A DNA stretch of 64,000 nt, from contig NZ_CP088018.1 of assembly GCF_021049265.1 (NCBI RefSeq), forward strand, positions 2,666,001 through 2,730,000. Direction: 5' to 3'. This DNA comes from Ruania suaedae (GTDB lineage Bacteria > Actinomycetota > Actinomycetes > Actinomycetales > Beutenbergiaceae). The translations under genes were made by a program, and so were the position numbers. Below, piece after piece: positions 8,486 to 18,310 of the stretch. Below the pieces are notes generated by a model. The model saw only the letters and a program-made list of their open reading frames with translations. It did no database searches and had not been told where the DNA came from. Numbering within the stretch: the first letter of the stretch is position 1; the number at the start of each line of letters is the position of its first letter.

Positions 8486-10171
8486 ATGACCGACCCAGCA
8501 GGTTGGCGCGCCCGCACGCGCACCGACGAGATCGCCGATTCCTACGTCCGCACCCTGACCGGGCTCAGCCCGATGTTCGCCACCGAGGCCGGTTTGCCCG
8601 GCCGCGAGGACAGCCTCGACGACTTCTCCCCGGCGGGGCACGCCGCGTTCACCGACGCCGCGCGCGCCACCCTGGCCGCCCTGGACGCGATCGAGCCGGC
8701 CGACGACGTGGACCGGGTGACCCAGCACGCGATGCGCGAACGGCTCGGGCTGGAGATCGAGCTGGCCGAGGCCGGTGAGCACCTCGCCGACCTGAACGTC
8801 ATCGCCTCCCCGCTGCAGAGCATCCGGGAGATCTTCGACCTCATGCCCACCGACTCCTCCGACGACTGGCGCACGATCGCCGCCCGGATGCGGGCGGTAC
8901 CGGCCGCCGTCGAGGGGTACGTGCAGTCCCTGCACGAGGGTGCCGCCCAGGGCCGGATGGCCGCGATCCGGCAGGTGGAGGCCGGGATCACCGAGGCCGA
9001 GGGCCTCGCCGGGGACGACAGCTTCTGGCAGCAGCTCGCCGACGACGCCGCCGTCGGCGGCAGGATCCCGCCCGAGGACGTCCAGGTGGCCCTGCACGAG
9101 GGCGCACTCGCGGCCCGGGCCGGCTACGCCGGGCTCGCGCACGCGCTGCGCGAGCTGGCGCCGCTGGCACCGGTGGAGGACGCCGTCGGGCGCGAGCGGT
9201 ACGAGCGCTTCTCGCGCACCTTCGTCGGAGCGGCGGTGGACCTGGACGAGACCTACGAGTGGGGGCTGTCCGAGCTGGAGTCGATCGTGGCCGAGCAGCA
9301 GGTGCTGGCCGAGAGGATCAGCGGGCCCGGTGCCACCATCGAGCAGGCGATGGCCGAGCTCGACGCCGATCCCGCCCGCACCCTGCACGGCACCGACGCC
9401 CTGCGCGAGTGGATGCAGGCCACCGCCGACGAGGCCGTCGCAGCGCTGGCCGGCACGCAGTTCGACATCCCCGACCCGGTGCGCACCATCGAGTGCTGCA
9501 TCGCCCCCACCGAGAGCGGCGGGATCTACTACACCCCGCCCAGCAGCGACTTCTCCCGCCCCGGGCGGATGTGGTGGTCGGTGCCGCCGGGCGTGACCGA
9601 GTTCGCCACCTGGCGGGAGAAGACCACCGTCTACCACGAGGGCGTGCCCGGTCATCACCTGCAGGTCGGGCAAACCATCCACCGCGCCGCCACCCTCAAC
9701 GACTGGCGCCGGATGGCCTGCTGGGTCAGCGGTCACGGGGAGGGATGGGCGCTCTACGCCGAACGGCTCATGCAGGACCTCGGCTTCCTGGACGACCCGG
9801 CCGATGCGATCGGGATGCTGGACGGGCAGCGGCTGCGCGCCGCCCGGGTGGTCATCGACATCGGCGTGCACCTGGGCAAGCCGTGCCCCGAGAAGTGGGG
9901 CGGCGGGACCTGGGACGCCGAGAAGGCCTGGCCGTTCCTGGACGCCAACGTCAACATGCCTGAGGGCTTCAAGCGATTCGAGCTCAACCGCTACCTCGGC
10001 TGGCCCGGGCAGGCCCCCTCCTACAAGGTCGGCCAGCGGCTGTGGGAACAGCTGCGCGAGGAGACCCGCGCACGGGAGGGCGCGGAGTTCGACCTGGCGC
10101 GCTTCCACCGCCGCGCCCTGGACGTGGGGTCGGTCGGACTCGACACGCTGCGGATGGCGCTGCTGGGCTGA
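8486..10171 (+). CDS. DUF885 family protein, putative zinc peptidase
   Basis: A 561-residue protein recognised by the DUF885 signature HEGVPGHHLQ (His384 to Gln393), a gluzincin-like metal site, preceded by GGIYYTPPSSD and followed by GHGEGWALYAERLM and LRAARVVIDIGVH. The second motif supplies the likely third metal ligand. Many members are annotated as lipoproteins, but this one has no signal peptide and is probably cytoplasmic. Catalytic activity is expected but not proven for the family. The chosen ATG follows a TACCGT box at leaderless spacing; the frame is open to 8375 without another good start. Confidence 0.88.
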   Translation: MTDPAGWRARTRTDEIADSYVRTLTGLSPMFATEAGLPGREDSLDDFSPAGHAAFTDAARATLAALDAIEPADDVDRVTQHAMRERLGLEIELAEAGEHLADLNVIASPLQSIREIFDLMPTDSSDDWRTIAARMRAVPAAVEGYVQSLHEGAAQGRMAAIRQVEAGITEAEGLAGDDSFWQQLADDAAVGGRIPPEDVQVALHEGALAARAGYAGLAHALRELAPLAPVEDAVGRERYERFSRTFVGAAVDLDETYEWGLSELESIVAEQQVLAERISGPGATIEQAMAELDADPARTLHGTDALREWMQATADEAVAALAGTQFDIPDPVRTIECCIAPTESGGIYYTPPSSDFSRPGRMWWSVPPGVTEFATWREKTTVYHEGVPGHHLQVGQTIHRAATLNDWRRMACWVSGHGEGWALYAERLMQDLGFLDDPADAIGMLDGQRLRAARVVIDIGVHLGKPCPEKWGGGTWDAEKAWPFLDANVNMPEGFKRFELNRYLGWPGQAPSYKVGQRLWEQLREETRAREGAEFDLARFHRRALDVGSVGLDTLRMALLG

Positions 10172-10207
10172 GGACCACCCGCCCGCTCCACCCGAGCCCC
10201 GACGGCG

Positions 10208-10213
10208 TAGGGT
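10208..10213 (+). promoter_or_regulatory. -10 box TAGGGT for leaderless maf
   Basis: TAGGGT ends 8 nt before the maf GTG at 10222; no Shine-Dalgarno sequence is present. Confidence 0.5.
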
Positions 10214-10221
10214 CAGGCCTT

Positions 10222-10902
10222 GTGAGCGCACCCACCCTGATTCTCGCCTCGGCCTCCCCTGCCCGGGCGGCGCTGCTCCGCGCCGCCGGCGTCGAGCCCG
10301 AGATCCGCCCGGCGGACGTGGACGAGGAGGCGCTGCTGGCCCACGCCACCACCTCGGCCGGCCTGGCGGCCCTGCCCGTACCGGAGGCGGTGGCGCTGCT
10401 GGCGCGGGCGAAGGCCGAGGCCGTGGCGAGCCGGCCGGCGACCACGGCCCGGGCGACCGGGCCCGAGGGCGAGGGCCACGACGGCGAGGCGCCCTCCGCC
10501 GTCGTGATCGGTTGTGACTCGCTGCTCGAACTCGACGGCACGGCCTACGGCAAGCCCCGCGAACCGGCGGTCGCACGTGAGCGCTGGCAGCGCATGCGCG
10601 GACGCTCCGGAACGCTGCACACCGGGCACCACCTGATCTATGGCGAGGAGCGTGCCCATGCGGTCTCGAGCACGGTGGTGCACTTCGCCGATCTGACCGA
10701 CGCCGAGATCGACGCCTACCTCGCCACGGGCGAGCCGCTGGTGGTCGCCGGCGCGTTCACACTCGACGGGTTCGGCGGCGCGTTCGTCACCGGCGTCGAG
10801 GGCGATCCGCATGGGGTGGTGGGCCTGAGCCTGCCCTTGGTGCGGGTGCTGCTGGCGGATCTGGGGCTGGCATGGACCGGCTTCTGGAGCGCGCGCCCAT
10901 GA
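10222..10902 (+). CDS. maf: Maf-type nucleotide pyrophosphatase
   Basis: A 226-residue Maf/HAM1-like pyrophosphatase. LILASASPARAALLR at the N terminus is the phosphate-binding motif; IGCDSLLELDG, YGKPRE and the GEPLVVAGAF/LDGFGGAFV blocks follow. Maf enzymes hydrolyse dTTP, UTP or modified nucleotides to monophosphates. An unusual Gly/Glu-rich insertion of about 20 residues (TARATGPEGEG region, about 75-93) sits between two strands. Maf next to the carboxylase alpha chain is a familiar actinobacterial arrangement. Confidence 0.92.
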   Translation: MSAPTLILASASPARAALLRAAGVEPEIRPADVDEEALLAHATTSAGLAALPVPEAVALLARAKAEAVASRPATTARATGPEGEGHDGEAPSAVVIGCDSLLELDGTAYGKPREPAVARERWQRMRGRSGTLHTGHHLIYGEERAHAVSSTVVHFADLTDAEIDAYLATGEPLVVAGAFTLDGFGGAFVTGVEGDPHGVVGLSLPLVRVLLADLGLAWTGFWSARP

Positions 10903-10984
10903 CGAGCCGATGACCAATCCCGGAACCAGCCTTTGTACACCTCGAACTACTCGCGAGGACACACGCGCCGCCAACACCCACCGA

Positions 10985-11005
10985 AGTTGTGGGAATCCTA
11001 CAACT
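10985..11005. promoter_or_regulatory. Candidate operator upstream of accA (21-bp palindrome)
   Basis: AGTTGTGGG-AAT-CCTACAACT has arms matching at AGTTGT.GG / CC.ACAACT with a 3-bp centre. It lies about 160 bp upstream of the accA start and 55 bp before a possible -35 box. Such symmetric sites usually bind a dimeric repressor; which one is unknown. Confidence 0.55.
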
Positions 11006-11059
11006 GGCACCCGGAGCCCTTGACTCCTGGAACAGACTTGCGCCACACCCGCCGCGCAG

Positions 11060-11090
11060 TTGGGTCACATCAACCGGCGGGTACTAGCGT
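11060..11090 (+). promoter_or_regulatory. Putative accA promoter (TTGGGT / TACTAG)
   Basis: TTGGGT at 11060-11065 and TACTAG at 11082-11087 are separated by 16 bp; TAGCGT at 11085 is an alternative -10. This would give a leader of about 70 nt carrying the GAGGAG ribosome-binding site. Confidence 0.45.
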
Positions 11091-11166
11091 GGGCTGACGC
11101 CCATCGCGTCGCTGATCGCTGGTGCCCGACGCGATCACCAGTCCTGGCCCGGAACGAGGAGAGTGC

Positions 11167-13011
11167 ATGTCGACGAGCGCAGCGCCGGAAGCATCGACAA
11201 CCAGATGCGGCAAAGTGCTCATCGCCAACCGTGGCGAGATCGCCGTCCGGGTCGCCCGGGCCTGCCGTGACGCCGGCCTGGCCTCGGTCGGCGTCTACGC
11301 CGACTCCGACCGCGACGCCCAGCACGTCCAGCTGGTCGACGAGGCATTCGCCCTGCACGGGTCCCGTGCCGCCGAGACCTACCTCGACGTCAACAAGATC
11401 CTCGACGTGGCCCGCCGCTCCGGCGCCGACTCCATCCACCCCGGCTACGGGTTCCTCTCCGAGAACGCCGACTTCGCGCGCGCCGTCATCAGCGCCGGGC
11501 TGACCTGGATCGGGCCCCCGCCGGACGCGATCGACGCCCTCGGGGACAAGGTCAGCGCCCGCCACATCGCCCAGCGCGCCGGTGCGCCGCTCGTGGCCGG
11601 CACCCCGGACCCGGTGGCCGATGCGAGCGAGGTGCACGCCTTCGCCGCCGAGCACGGGCTGCCGATCGCGATCAAGGCGGCCTTCGGCGGCGGCGGGCGC
11701 GGGCTGAAGGTGGCCCGCACCGCCGAGGAGATCGACGCGATGTTCGAATCCGCGGTGCGCGAGGCCACCGCGGCGTTCGGGCGCGGGGAGTGCTTCGTGG
11801 AGCGCTTCCTCGACCGCCCGCGGCACGTGGAGACCCAGTGCCTGGCCGACAACCACGGCACCGTGGTGGTGGTCTCCACCCGGGACTGCACCCTGCAGCG
11901 CCGCCACCAGAAGCTGGTGGAGGAGGCACCCGCTCCCTTCCTCACCCCCCAGCAGGACGCGCAGCTGCGGGAGGCCTCGATCGCCATCCTCACCGAGGCC
12001 GGCTACCGCGGCGCCGGCACCTGCGAGTTCCTCATCGGCACCGACGGCACGATCTCCTTCCTCGAGGTCAACACCCGCCTGCAGGTCGAGCACTGCGTCA
12101 GCGAGGAGATCGCCGGAATCGACCTGGTGCGCGAGCAGTTCCGCATCGCCGACGGCGAGGAGCTGGGCTACACCGAGGTCACCACCCGCGGGCACTCCTT
12201 CGAGTTCCGCATCAACGGCGAGGACCCGTTCGGAAACTTCCTGCCCTCCCCCGGCACGGTCAACACGTTGCGCTGGCCCTCGGGGCCTGGGGTGCGGGTC
12301 GACTCCGGCATCGTGGCCGGTGACACGATCTCCGGCGCCTTCGACTCGATGCTGGCCAAGGTCATCGTCACCGGCGCCACCCGCACCGAGGCGCTGCAGC
12401 GGGCGCGCCGAGCGATCGGCGAGACCGAGGTGACCGGCATCCCCACGGTGCTGCCCTTCTTCCGCGCCGTGCTTGCCGACGCCGAGTTCGCCGCCGACCG
12501 GCTGGAGGACTTCGGCGTCTACACCACCTGGATCGAGAACGAGTTCGCCTCCCGTCTGGCCGCCCAGGCCCAGGCACCGGCCTCCGGCGCAGGCCCCGCA
12601 CCTGCCTCCCCGGCCGAGCCCGAGGGCGAGGTGGAGCGGGTCGTCGTCGAGGTCGGCGGCAAGCGCCTGGAGGTCGTGCTGCCCGCCGGGCTCAGCATCG
12701 GCGGCGCGGGTAAGGCAGGCAAGGCGCGCCGCCCCGCCCGTCGCTCCAACGGGCGGTCCGCAGCCGCCGCGGTCGGCGGGAACTCCCTCGCCTCCCCGAT
12801 GCAGGGCACCATCGTGAAGGTGGCCGTGGCCGACGGCGAGCTCGTGGCCGAAGGGGACCTGGTGGTCGTGCTCGAGGCGATGAAGATGGAGCAGCCGCTC
12901 GTGGCCCACCGCGCCGGCCGGGTGCACGGCCTGAGCGCCGCCGTCGGTCAGACGGTGAGCTCGGGCACGGTGATCTGCCAGATCGACGTCATGCCGGAGT
13001 CCGGGGACTGA
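11167..13011 (+). CDS. accA: Acyl-CoA carboxylase, biotinylated alpha subunit (biotin carboxylase + BCCP)
   Basis: A 614-residue protein. It has a biotin carboxylase N-terminal part ([32 protein letters not shown]), an ATP-grasp core ([25 protein letters not shown]) and a C-terminal biotinyl domain with [10 protein letters not shown], Lys573 being the biotin site. It carboxylates its own biotin with bicarbonate and ATP, then hands the carboxyl group to AccD. The ATG at 11167 has GAGGAG upstream. With birA, accD and accE nearby the complete enzyme and its biotin ligase are encoded within 9 kb. The linker at about 475-490 is Ala/Pro-rich. Whether it serves acetyl-CoA, propionyl-CoA or several AccD partners cannot be told from sequence. 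Confidence 0.95.
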   Translation: MSTSAAPEASTTRCGKVLIANRGEIAVRVARACRDAGLASVGVYADSDRDAQHVQLVDEAFALHGSRAAETYLDVNKILDVARRSGADSIHPGYGFLSENADFARAVISAGLTWIGPPPDAIDALGDKVSARHIAQRAGAPLVAGTPDPVADASEVHAFAAEHGLPIAIKAAFGGGGRGLKVARTAEEIDAMFESAVREATAAFGRGECFVERFLDRPRHVETQCLADNHGTVVVVSTRDCTLQRRHQKLVEEAPAPFLTPQQDAQLREASIAILTEAGYRGAGTCEFLIGTDGTISFLEVNTRLQVEHCVSEEIAGIDLVREQFRIADGEELGYTEVTTRGHSFEFRINGEDPFGNFLPSPGTVNTLRWPSGPGVRVDSGIVAGDTISGAFDSMLAKVIVTGATRTEALQRARRAIGETEVTGIPTVLPFFRAVLADAEFAADRLEDFGVYTTWIENEFASRLAAQAQAPASGAGPAPASPAEPEGEVERVVVEVGGKRLEVVLPAGLSIGGAGKAGKARRPARRSNGRSAAAAVGGNSLASPMQGTIVKVAVADGELVAEGDLVVVLEAMKMEQPLVAHRAGRVHGLSAAVGQTVSSGTVICQIDVMPESGD

Positions 13012-13038
13012 GCCTGCGGCGGTCGTGGGCCCGGCACG

Positions 13039-13044
13039 TAGGCT
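13039..13044 (+). promoter_or_regulatory. -10 box TAGGCT for leaderless NUDIX-NYN gene
   Basis: TAGGCT ends exactly 6 nt before the GTG at 13051. The same hexamer and spacing recur before dapD. Confidence 0.6.
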
Positions 13045-13050
13045 GACGAC

Positions 13051-13965
13051 GTGACCCACCCGCGCCCCCACCCCAGCCGCCCGGCCGACTGGCGCCCGGA
13101 GGGCCCGTGGGAGAGCTGGGTGGACTGCGGGTGCGGCGCGCGGCACTGGGGACGCGCCGGGGCCGCCGGCCTGCTGATCCTGGACCCTGGTGAGGGCAGC
13201 GGGAACGCAGGGGACGCCGTCGGGCGGGTGCTGCTGCAGCACCGGGCGAACTGGACGCACCACGGGGGCACCTGGGGCGTGCCCGGTGGCGCGCTGCGCC
13301 CGGACGAGACACCGTGGGCCGGCGCCGTGCGCGAGGCCCGCGAGGAGGCCGGTATCGAGCCGGACTCGCTGACGCTGCTCGCCACCCGGGTGCTGACCCA
13401 CCCGGACTGGAGCTACACCACCGCACTGGCGCGGGCCACCGGGCCCCTCACGCCCCGTCCCACCGACGCCGAGAGCGCCGAGATCGCCTGGGCGGCGATG
13501 ACCGAGGTGACCGAGCGGCCGCTGCTGCCCGCCTTCGCCGAGGCCTGGCCCGAGCTGAGCGGGATGCTCACCCGCCGCCCCGCACTCGTGGTCGATGCGG
13601 CGAACGTGGTCGGATCGCGCCCGGACGGGTGGTGGAAGGACCGCGCGGGCGCGGCCTCACGCCTGCTGGCGCGGCTAGAGGCCCTGGCCCACGACGGCGT
13701 CCCCGCCCCGGTGCTGGGCCTGCCCGGAGACCTGTGGTGGCCCGAGATCGTCCTGGTCACCGAGGGTGCGGCGCGCGGGGCCGGGCCCGGGCAACGGGTG
13801 CGGGTGGTGGCCGCGAGCGGGGAGGGCGACGACGAGATCGTCGCCCAGGTGCGAGCCCTACGCGAGGCCGGAGCCGATCCGGTGGTGGTGGCCACGGCCG
13901 ACCGCGGGCTGATCGCCCGCGTGAGCGCGCTCGGGGCCGGGCACACCGGACCGCGCAGCGTGTAG
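13051..13965 (+). CDS. NUDIX hydrolase fused to a NYN/PIN-like nuclease-type domain
   Basis: A 304-residue two-domain protein. Residues 25-165 form a NUDIX domain with a complete Nudix box, G80-x5-E86-x7-REAREEAG (94-101), preceded by a CGCGARHWG motif at 26-34 that may bind a metal. Residues 178-300 look like a NYN/PIN-type ribonuclease fold: [11 protein letters not shown] (D182, N185), GEGDDEIV (260-261) and [10 protein letters not shown] (D284), the spaced acidic residues of that superfamily. The first domain should hydrolyse a nucleoside diphosphate derivative; the second may cut RNA or merely bind it. It starts leaderless from TAGGCT. The C-terminal assignment rests on motif reading and needs a structure-based search. 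Confidence 0.8.
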   Translation: MTHPRPHPSRPADWRPEGPWESWVDCGCGARHWGRAGAAGLLILDPGEGSGNAGDAVGRVLLQHRANWTHHGGTWGVPGGALRPDETPWAGAVREAREEAGIEPDSLTLLATRVLTHPDWSYTTALARATGPLTPRPTDAESAEIAWAAMTEVTERPLLPAFAEAWPELSGMLTRRPALVVDAANVVGSRPDGWWKDRAGAASRLLARLEALAHDGVPAPVLGLPGDLWWPEIVLVTEGAARGAGPGQRVRVVAASGEGDDEIVAQVRALREAGADPVVVATADRGLIARVSALGAGHTGPRSV

Positions 13966-14004
13966 CAGCGCTCGGACGTGGGCCCTCAGGCGGGGCGTGC
14001 TCGG

Positions 14005-14010
14005 TAGGCT
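14005..14010 (+). promoter_or_regulatory. -10 box TAGGCT for leaderless dapD
   Basis: TAGGCT ends 6 nt before the dapD ATG at 14017, matching the architecture of the upstream gene. Confidence 0.6.
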
Positions 14011-14016
14011 GGCCCC

Positions 14017-14964
14017 ATGACACGCACCGCCTGGGGAATCGGACTGGCCACCATCACCGACGACGACCAGACGCTCGACGTCTGGTACCCGAAGCCGGGG
14101 CTCGGTGACGAACCGGCGCAGAGCAGCGGACCCTACGGTGTTCCCGCCGATCTGGCCTCGCTGGCCACGATCGACCGGGCCCGCGGCACGCGGCAGGTGG
14201 TCGAGCACCGCAGCATCGACCTCGATACCGCACCGGCGGACGCCGCCGACGCGTACCTGCGCCTGCACCTGCTCTCCCACCGGCTCGTCCAGCCGAACTC
14301 GATCAACCTCGACGGGCTGTTCGGGGTGCTCTCGAACGTGGTGTGGACCTCCGCCGGGCCCTGCTCGGTGGCCGACTTCGAGAAGACCCGGCTGGCGCTG
14401 CGGGTGGCCCACAAGGGCGCGCCGATCACCGTCTACGGCGTGGACAAGTTCCCCCGGATGGTCGACTACGTCGTCCCCACCGGGGTCCGGATCGCCGACG
14501 CCGACCGGGTCCGGCTCGGCGCCCACCTGGCCTCCGGAACCACCGTGATGCACGAGGGCTTCGTGAACTTCAACGCCGGGACGCTGGGGGCCTCCATGGT
14601 GGAGGGGCGCATCTCCCAGGGGGTCGTGGTCGGGGATGGCTCCGACATCGGCGGTGGCGCCTCGATCATGGGCACCCTCTCCGGCGGCGGCACCCACCGG
14701 ATCGCGATCGGAGCCCGCTGCCTGCTGGGCGCGAACGCGGGGCTGGGGATCTCCCTGGGCGACGACTGCGTCGTCGAGGCGGGCCTGTATCTGACGGCGG
14801 GCACGAAGGTGACGCTGGCGGGGTCCGGGGATGTGGTCGCGGCACGCGACCTCTCGGGCACCCCGAACCTGCTGTTCCGCCGCAACTCGACCACCGGCGC
14901 GGTGGAGGCGATCGAACGCAGCGGCGCGGGGATCGCGCTGAACACCGCGCTCCATGCCCAGTAG
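14017..14964 (+). CDS. dapD: 2,3,4,5-tetrahydropyridine-2,6-dicarboxylate N-succinyltransferase
   Basis: A 315-residue actinobacterial-type DapD. The N-terminal domain contains [19 protein letters not shown] and the C-terminal left-handed beta-helix carries hexapeptide repeats, including [20 protein letters not shown] and [17 protein letters not shown]. It succinylates tetrahydrodipicolinate in the succinylase branch of lysine/diaminopimelate synthesis. The next step is served by dapC at 18311-19429. It overlaps the downstream secreted-protein gene by 11 bp. Confidence 0.94.
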   Translation: MTRTAWGIGLATITDDDQTLDVWYPKPGLGDEPAQSSGPYGVPADLASLATIDRARGTRQVVEHRSIDLDTAPADAADAYLRLHLLSHRLVQPNSINLDGLFGVLSNVVWTSAGPCSVADFEKTRLALRVAHKGAPITVYGVDKFPRMVDYVVPTGVRIADADRVRLGAHLASGTTVMHEGFVNFNAGTLGASMVEGRISQGVVVGDGSDIGGGASIMGTLSGGGTHRIAIGARCLLGANAGLGISLGDDCVVEAGLYLTAGTKVTLAGSGDVVAARDLSGTPNLLFRRNSTTGAVEAIERSGAGIALNTALHAQ

Positions 14965-15853
14965 CTCACGGAGGCGGCGAGCGGCAGGGCGCACGGTCGC
15001 GCTGCTCGCCGCGCTGGGCCTGGTGGTCGCCGGTGGCGTGATCGTCCTGGACCGCGTGAGCGACGCGCCGCCCACCGTGCAGCGCTGCCTGGCCTCCGAC
15101 GGCGACCGCGCCGCCGCGCTGGATCCGGAGCAGTCGGACAATGCGGCGATCATCGCCGCGATCACGGCCGAGCGCTCGCTGCCGGCGCGGGCGCTGACGA
15201 TCGCGCTGGCCACGGCCATGCAGGAGTCACGCATCCGCAACCTCGACTACGGCGATCGCGACTCCCTGGGCATGTTCCAGCAGCGCCCCTCCCAGGGCTG
15301 GGGCACCGAGGAGCAGGTGCAGGACCCGTACTACGCCACCGGCGCCTTCTACGACGGGCTCGTCCAGGTGGCCGGCTACCAGGACATGGAGATCACCGTG
15401 GCGGCCCAGGAGGTCCAGCGCTCGGGGTTCCCCGACGCCTACGCCCAGCACGAGACCATGGCGCGGCTGTTCGCCTCGGCGCTGACCGGCTACACCGAGG
15501 GCGGGGTGATCTGCCGGCTCTCGCCGGCCAGTCCGGTGGAGCAGGCCGAGCTCGGCCAGGTGCTTCCGGCGCGGATGGCGGTGGACCTGCCCTCGCTCAC
15601 GGCGGAGCGGACCGAGCACGACGGCGCAGCTCACCTCCTGGTGGACGCCTCACCCCTGGGCAGTCAGACCGAGCGGCTGGGCTGGACGGTGGCGGCGTGG
15701 GCGGTGATGACGGCCGAGGCCACCGGCGCCTCGGAGGTGGCGGTGGCGGGGCAGCACTGGGTGCGCGCCGACGGGACCGACGCCGAGTGGAGGCCGGTGC
15801 CGGAGGGGCACCCGGCGGCGGATGACCCGGCCGGGACGGTGCGGGTGAGCTGA
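14954..15853 (+). CDS. Secreted or membrane-anchored transglycosylase-like protein
   Basis: A 299-residue protein with a basic N terminus ([11 protein letters not shown]) and one hydrophobic segment at about 14-32, either an uncleaved anchor or a signal peptide without a lipobox. The exported part contains [20 protein letters not shown] and [13 protein letters not shown], which resemble the glutamate-centred core of lysozyme-like transglycosylases; E in MQES is the candidate catalytic acid. Such actinobacterial proteins are often misnamed heavy metal transporters. The start overlaps dapD, so translation is probably coupled. Activity is unproven. Confidence 0.7.
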   Translation: MPSSSRRRRAAGRTVALLAALGLVVAGGVIVLDRVSDAPPTVQRCLASDGDRAAALDPEQSDNAAIIAAITAERSLPARALTIALATAMQESRIRNLDYGDRDSLGMFQQRPSQGWGTEEQVQDPYYATGAFYDGLVQVAGYQDMEITVAAQEVQRSGFPDAYAQHETMARLFASALTGYTEGGVICRLSPASPVEQAELGQVLPARMAVDLPSLTAERTEHDGAAHLLVDASPLGSQTERLGWTVAAWAVMTAEATGASEVAVAGQHWVRADGTDAEWRPVPEGHPAADDPAGTVRVS

Positions 15854-15912
15854 GGGGGCTCTGAGGAGGCAGCGCCGCCCTGGGGCGCGGGTTTGACCGG
15901 CCGTTCTGCGGA

Positions 15913-16704
15913 TCAGGAGCCGAGGGGGTGCCAACCGGCGAAGCCGGGAAGGGGAACGTTCGCCAGCACGGCCGCGGCGATCGCTGCCATGATGAAGGCC
16001 CAGCCACCGCGCAGGCGCCTGTCCTGCTCCAGACCTGCCGGGGCCGGTTCGCGCCCGGTAGCGGCGCGGCGCCCGCCGTGCCACAACGGCCCGGGCTCGG
16101 TCAGTAGGAACACCATCCACAGCAGCGGTATCGCCGAGGCGAGCCAGAACCAGGCCCACCGGGTGGCGAACCTGGGTTGGGGTCCGGTGGCCAGCGCGAT
16201 CAGCAGGCCCGCGGCGAGGAACAGTCCCGGCACGGCCACCCAGCCGCCGAACACGTGGGCCAGGTAGCCGTTGGTGTCCACCTGACCGCGCATCGGCGCC
16301 ACCTCGGTGACCTCGACCCCGGCGGCGCGGGCGCGTTCGGCCAGGCCGGCCGCCTCGTCGAGATCCGGCTGATCGGGGGCGGTGGCGCGCCCGGCGTCGG
16401 CCTGCCGATACTCGTACTGCGTGGCGAAATCCAGCAGTCCCGTATCCCAGCGCACGGTGAAGCGGCCCTGGATGGCGCCGTCCCCGGGTGTGGGGCGTTC
16501 GATCTGCATCGCCGTGACACGGCCCGCGTCCAGATCATCCTGCAGCCGGGCCATCGAGCTCGGGACCGGGCGGGTGACCTCGTTGCTCAGGAGCAACGCC
16601 ATCAGGATCAGCAGCACGATCCGTATCGCCACACCGGCGCGCGAGGAGTCGCCCGCCGGCGCCGTGCGCGCGTCGAGCACCTGTGATCCCGCGCCCCCGA
16701 CCAT
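15913..16704 (-). CDS. Hypothetical membrane protein
   Basis: A 263-residue protein with about four membrane segments: one at 28-42 (RIVLLILMALLLS), two in the range 150-205 (VPGLFLAAGLLIALA and FWLASAIPLLWMVFLL) and one near the C terminus (AFIMAAIAAAVLANVP). Residues 45-145 form an extracytoplasmic or cytoplasmic loop with no recognised domain. The ATG at 16704 follows TACCGT at 6-nt spacing. I do not recognise the family. Confidence 0.75.
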   Translation of the reverse strand: MVGGAGSQVLDARTAPAGDSSRAGVAIRIVLLILMALLLSNEVTRPVPSSMARLQDDLDAGRVTAMQIERPTPGDGAIQGRFTVRWDTGLLDFATQYEYRQADAGRATAPDQPDLDEAAGLAERARAAGVEVTEVAPMRGQVDTNGYLAHVFGGWVAVPGLFLAAGLLIALATGPQPRFATRWAWFWLASAIPLLWMVFLLTEPGPLWHGGRRAATGREPAPAGLEQDRRLRGGWAFIMAAIAAAVLANVPLPGFAGWHPLGS

Positions 16705-16710
16705 CGGTCC

Positions 16711-16716
16711 ACGGTA
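16711..16716 (-). promoter_or_regulatory. -10 box TACCGT for leaderless membrane protein gene
   Basis: Read on the minus strand, TACCGT ends 6 nt before the ATG at 16704. Confidence 0.55.
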
Positions 16717-16758
16717 ACGCCGGTGCGCCGTCGACGACCAGCGATCTGGGGATCTGGA

Positions 16759-16847
16759 GGCCCGAAAATCAGGGTCGATCGCGAGAAGGGGTCAATTCTT
16801 CGGCCCCTGGAGGGGCCGGTGGCGGCGAGTGGCGGCGAGTGGCGGCG
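16759..16847. repeat. Composite palindromic element, copy 2, 3' of gltA
   Basis: A divergent arm at 16759-16777 (GGCCCGAAAATCAGGGTC) faces GGGTCAATTCTTCGGCCC at 16789-16806. A perfect hairpin, GGCCCC-TGGA-GGGGCC, follows at 16802-16817. Next come nearly three tandem copies of GTGGCGGCGA at 16819-16847, ending about 40 bp from the gltA stop. The order palindrome, GGAGGGGCCGGT, tandem repeat is the same as beside typA. It may act as the gltA terminator. Confidence 0.75.
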
Positions 16848-16887
16848 GCGAGAGCCGGTGGCGGCGGGGCCGTGACCCCGCCGCGCC

Positions 16888-18183
<1,296 letters not shown>

Positions 18184-18310
18184 GAGTGTCCCTTCCTAGC
18201 GTCAAGAAGATCGTGGCGTTCGGGCTCCCAATCGAGTCCGATAGCAGAGATTCCCCCCACAACGTACCTGCGGATCACGGCGTTCGGGAAATCCTCGGAG
18301 GTTTCTCTCG

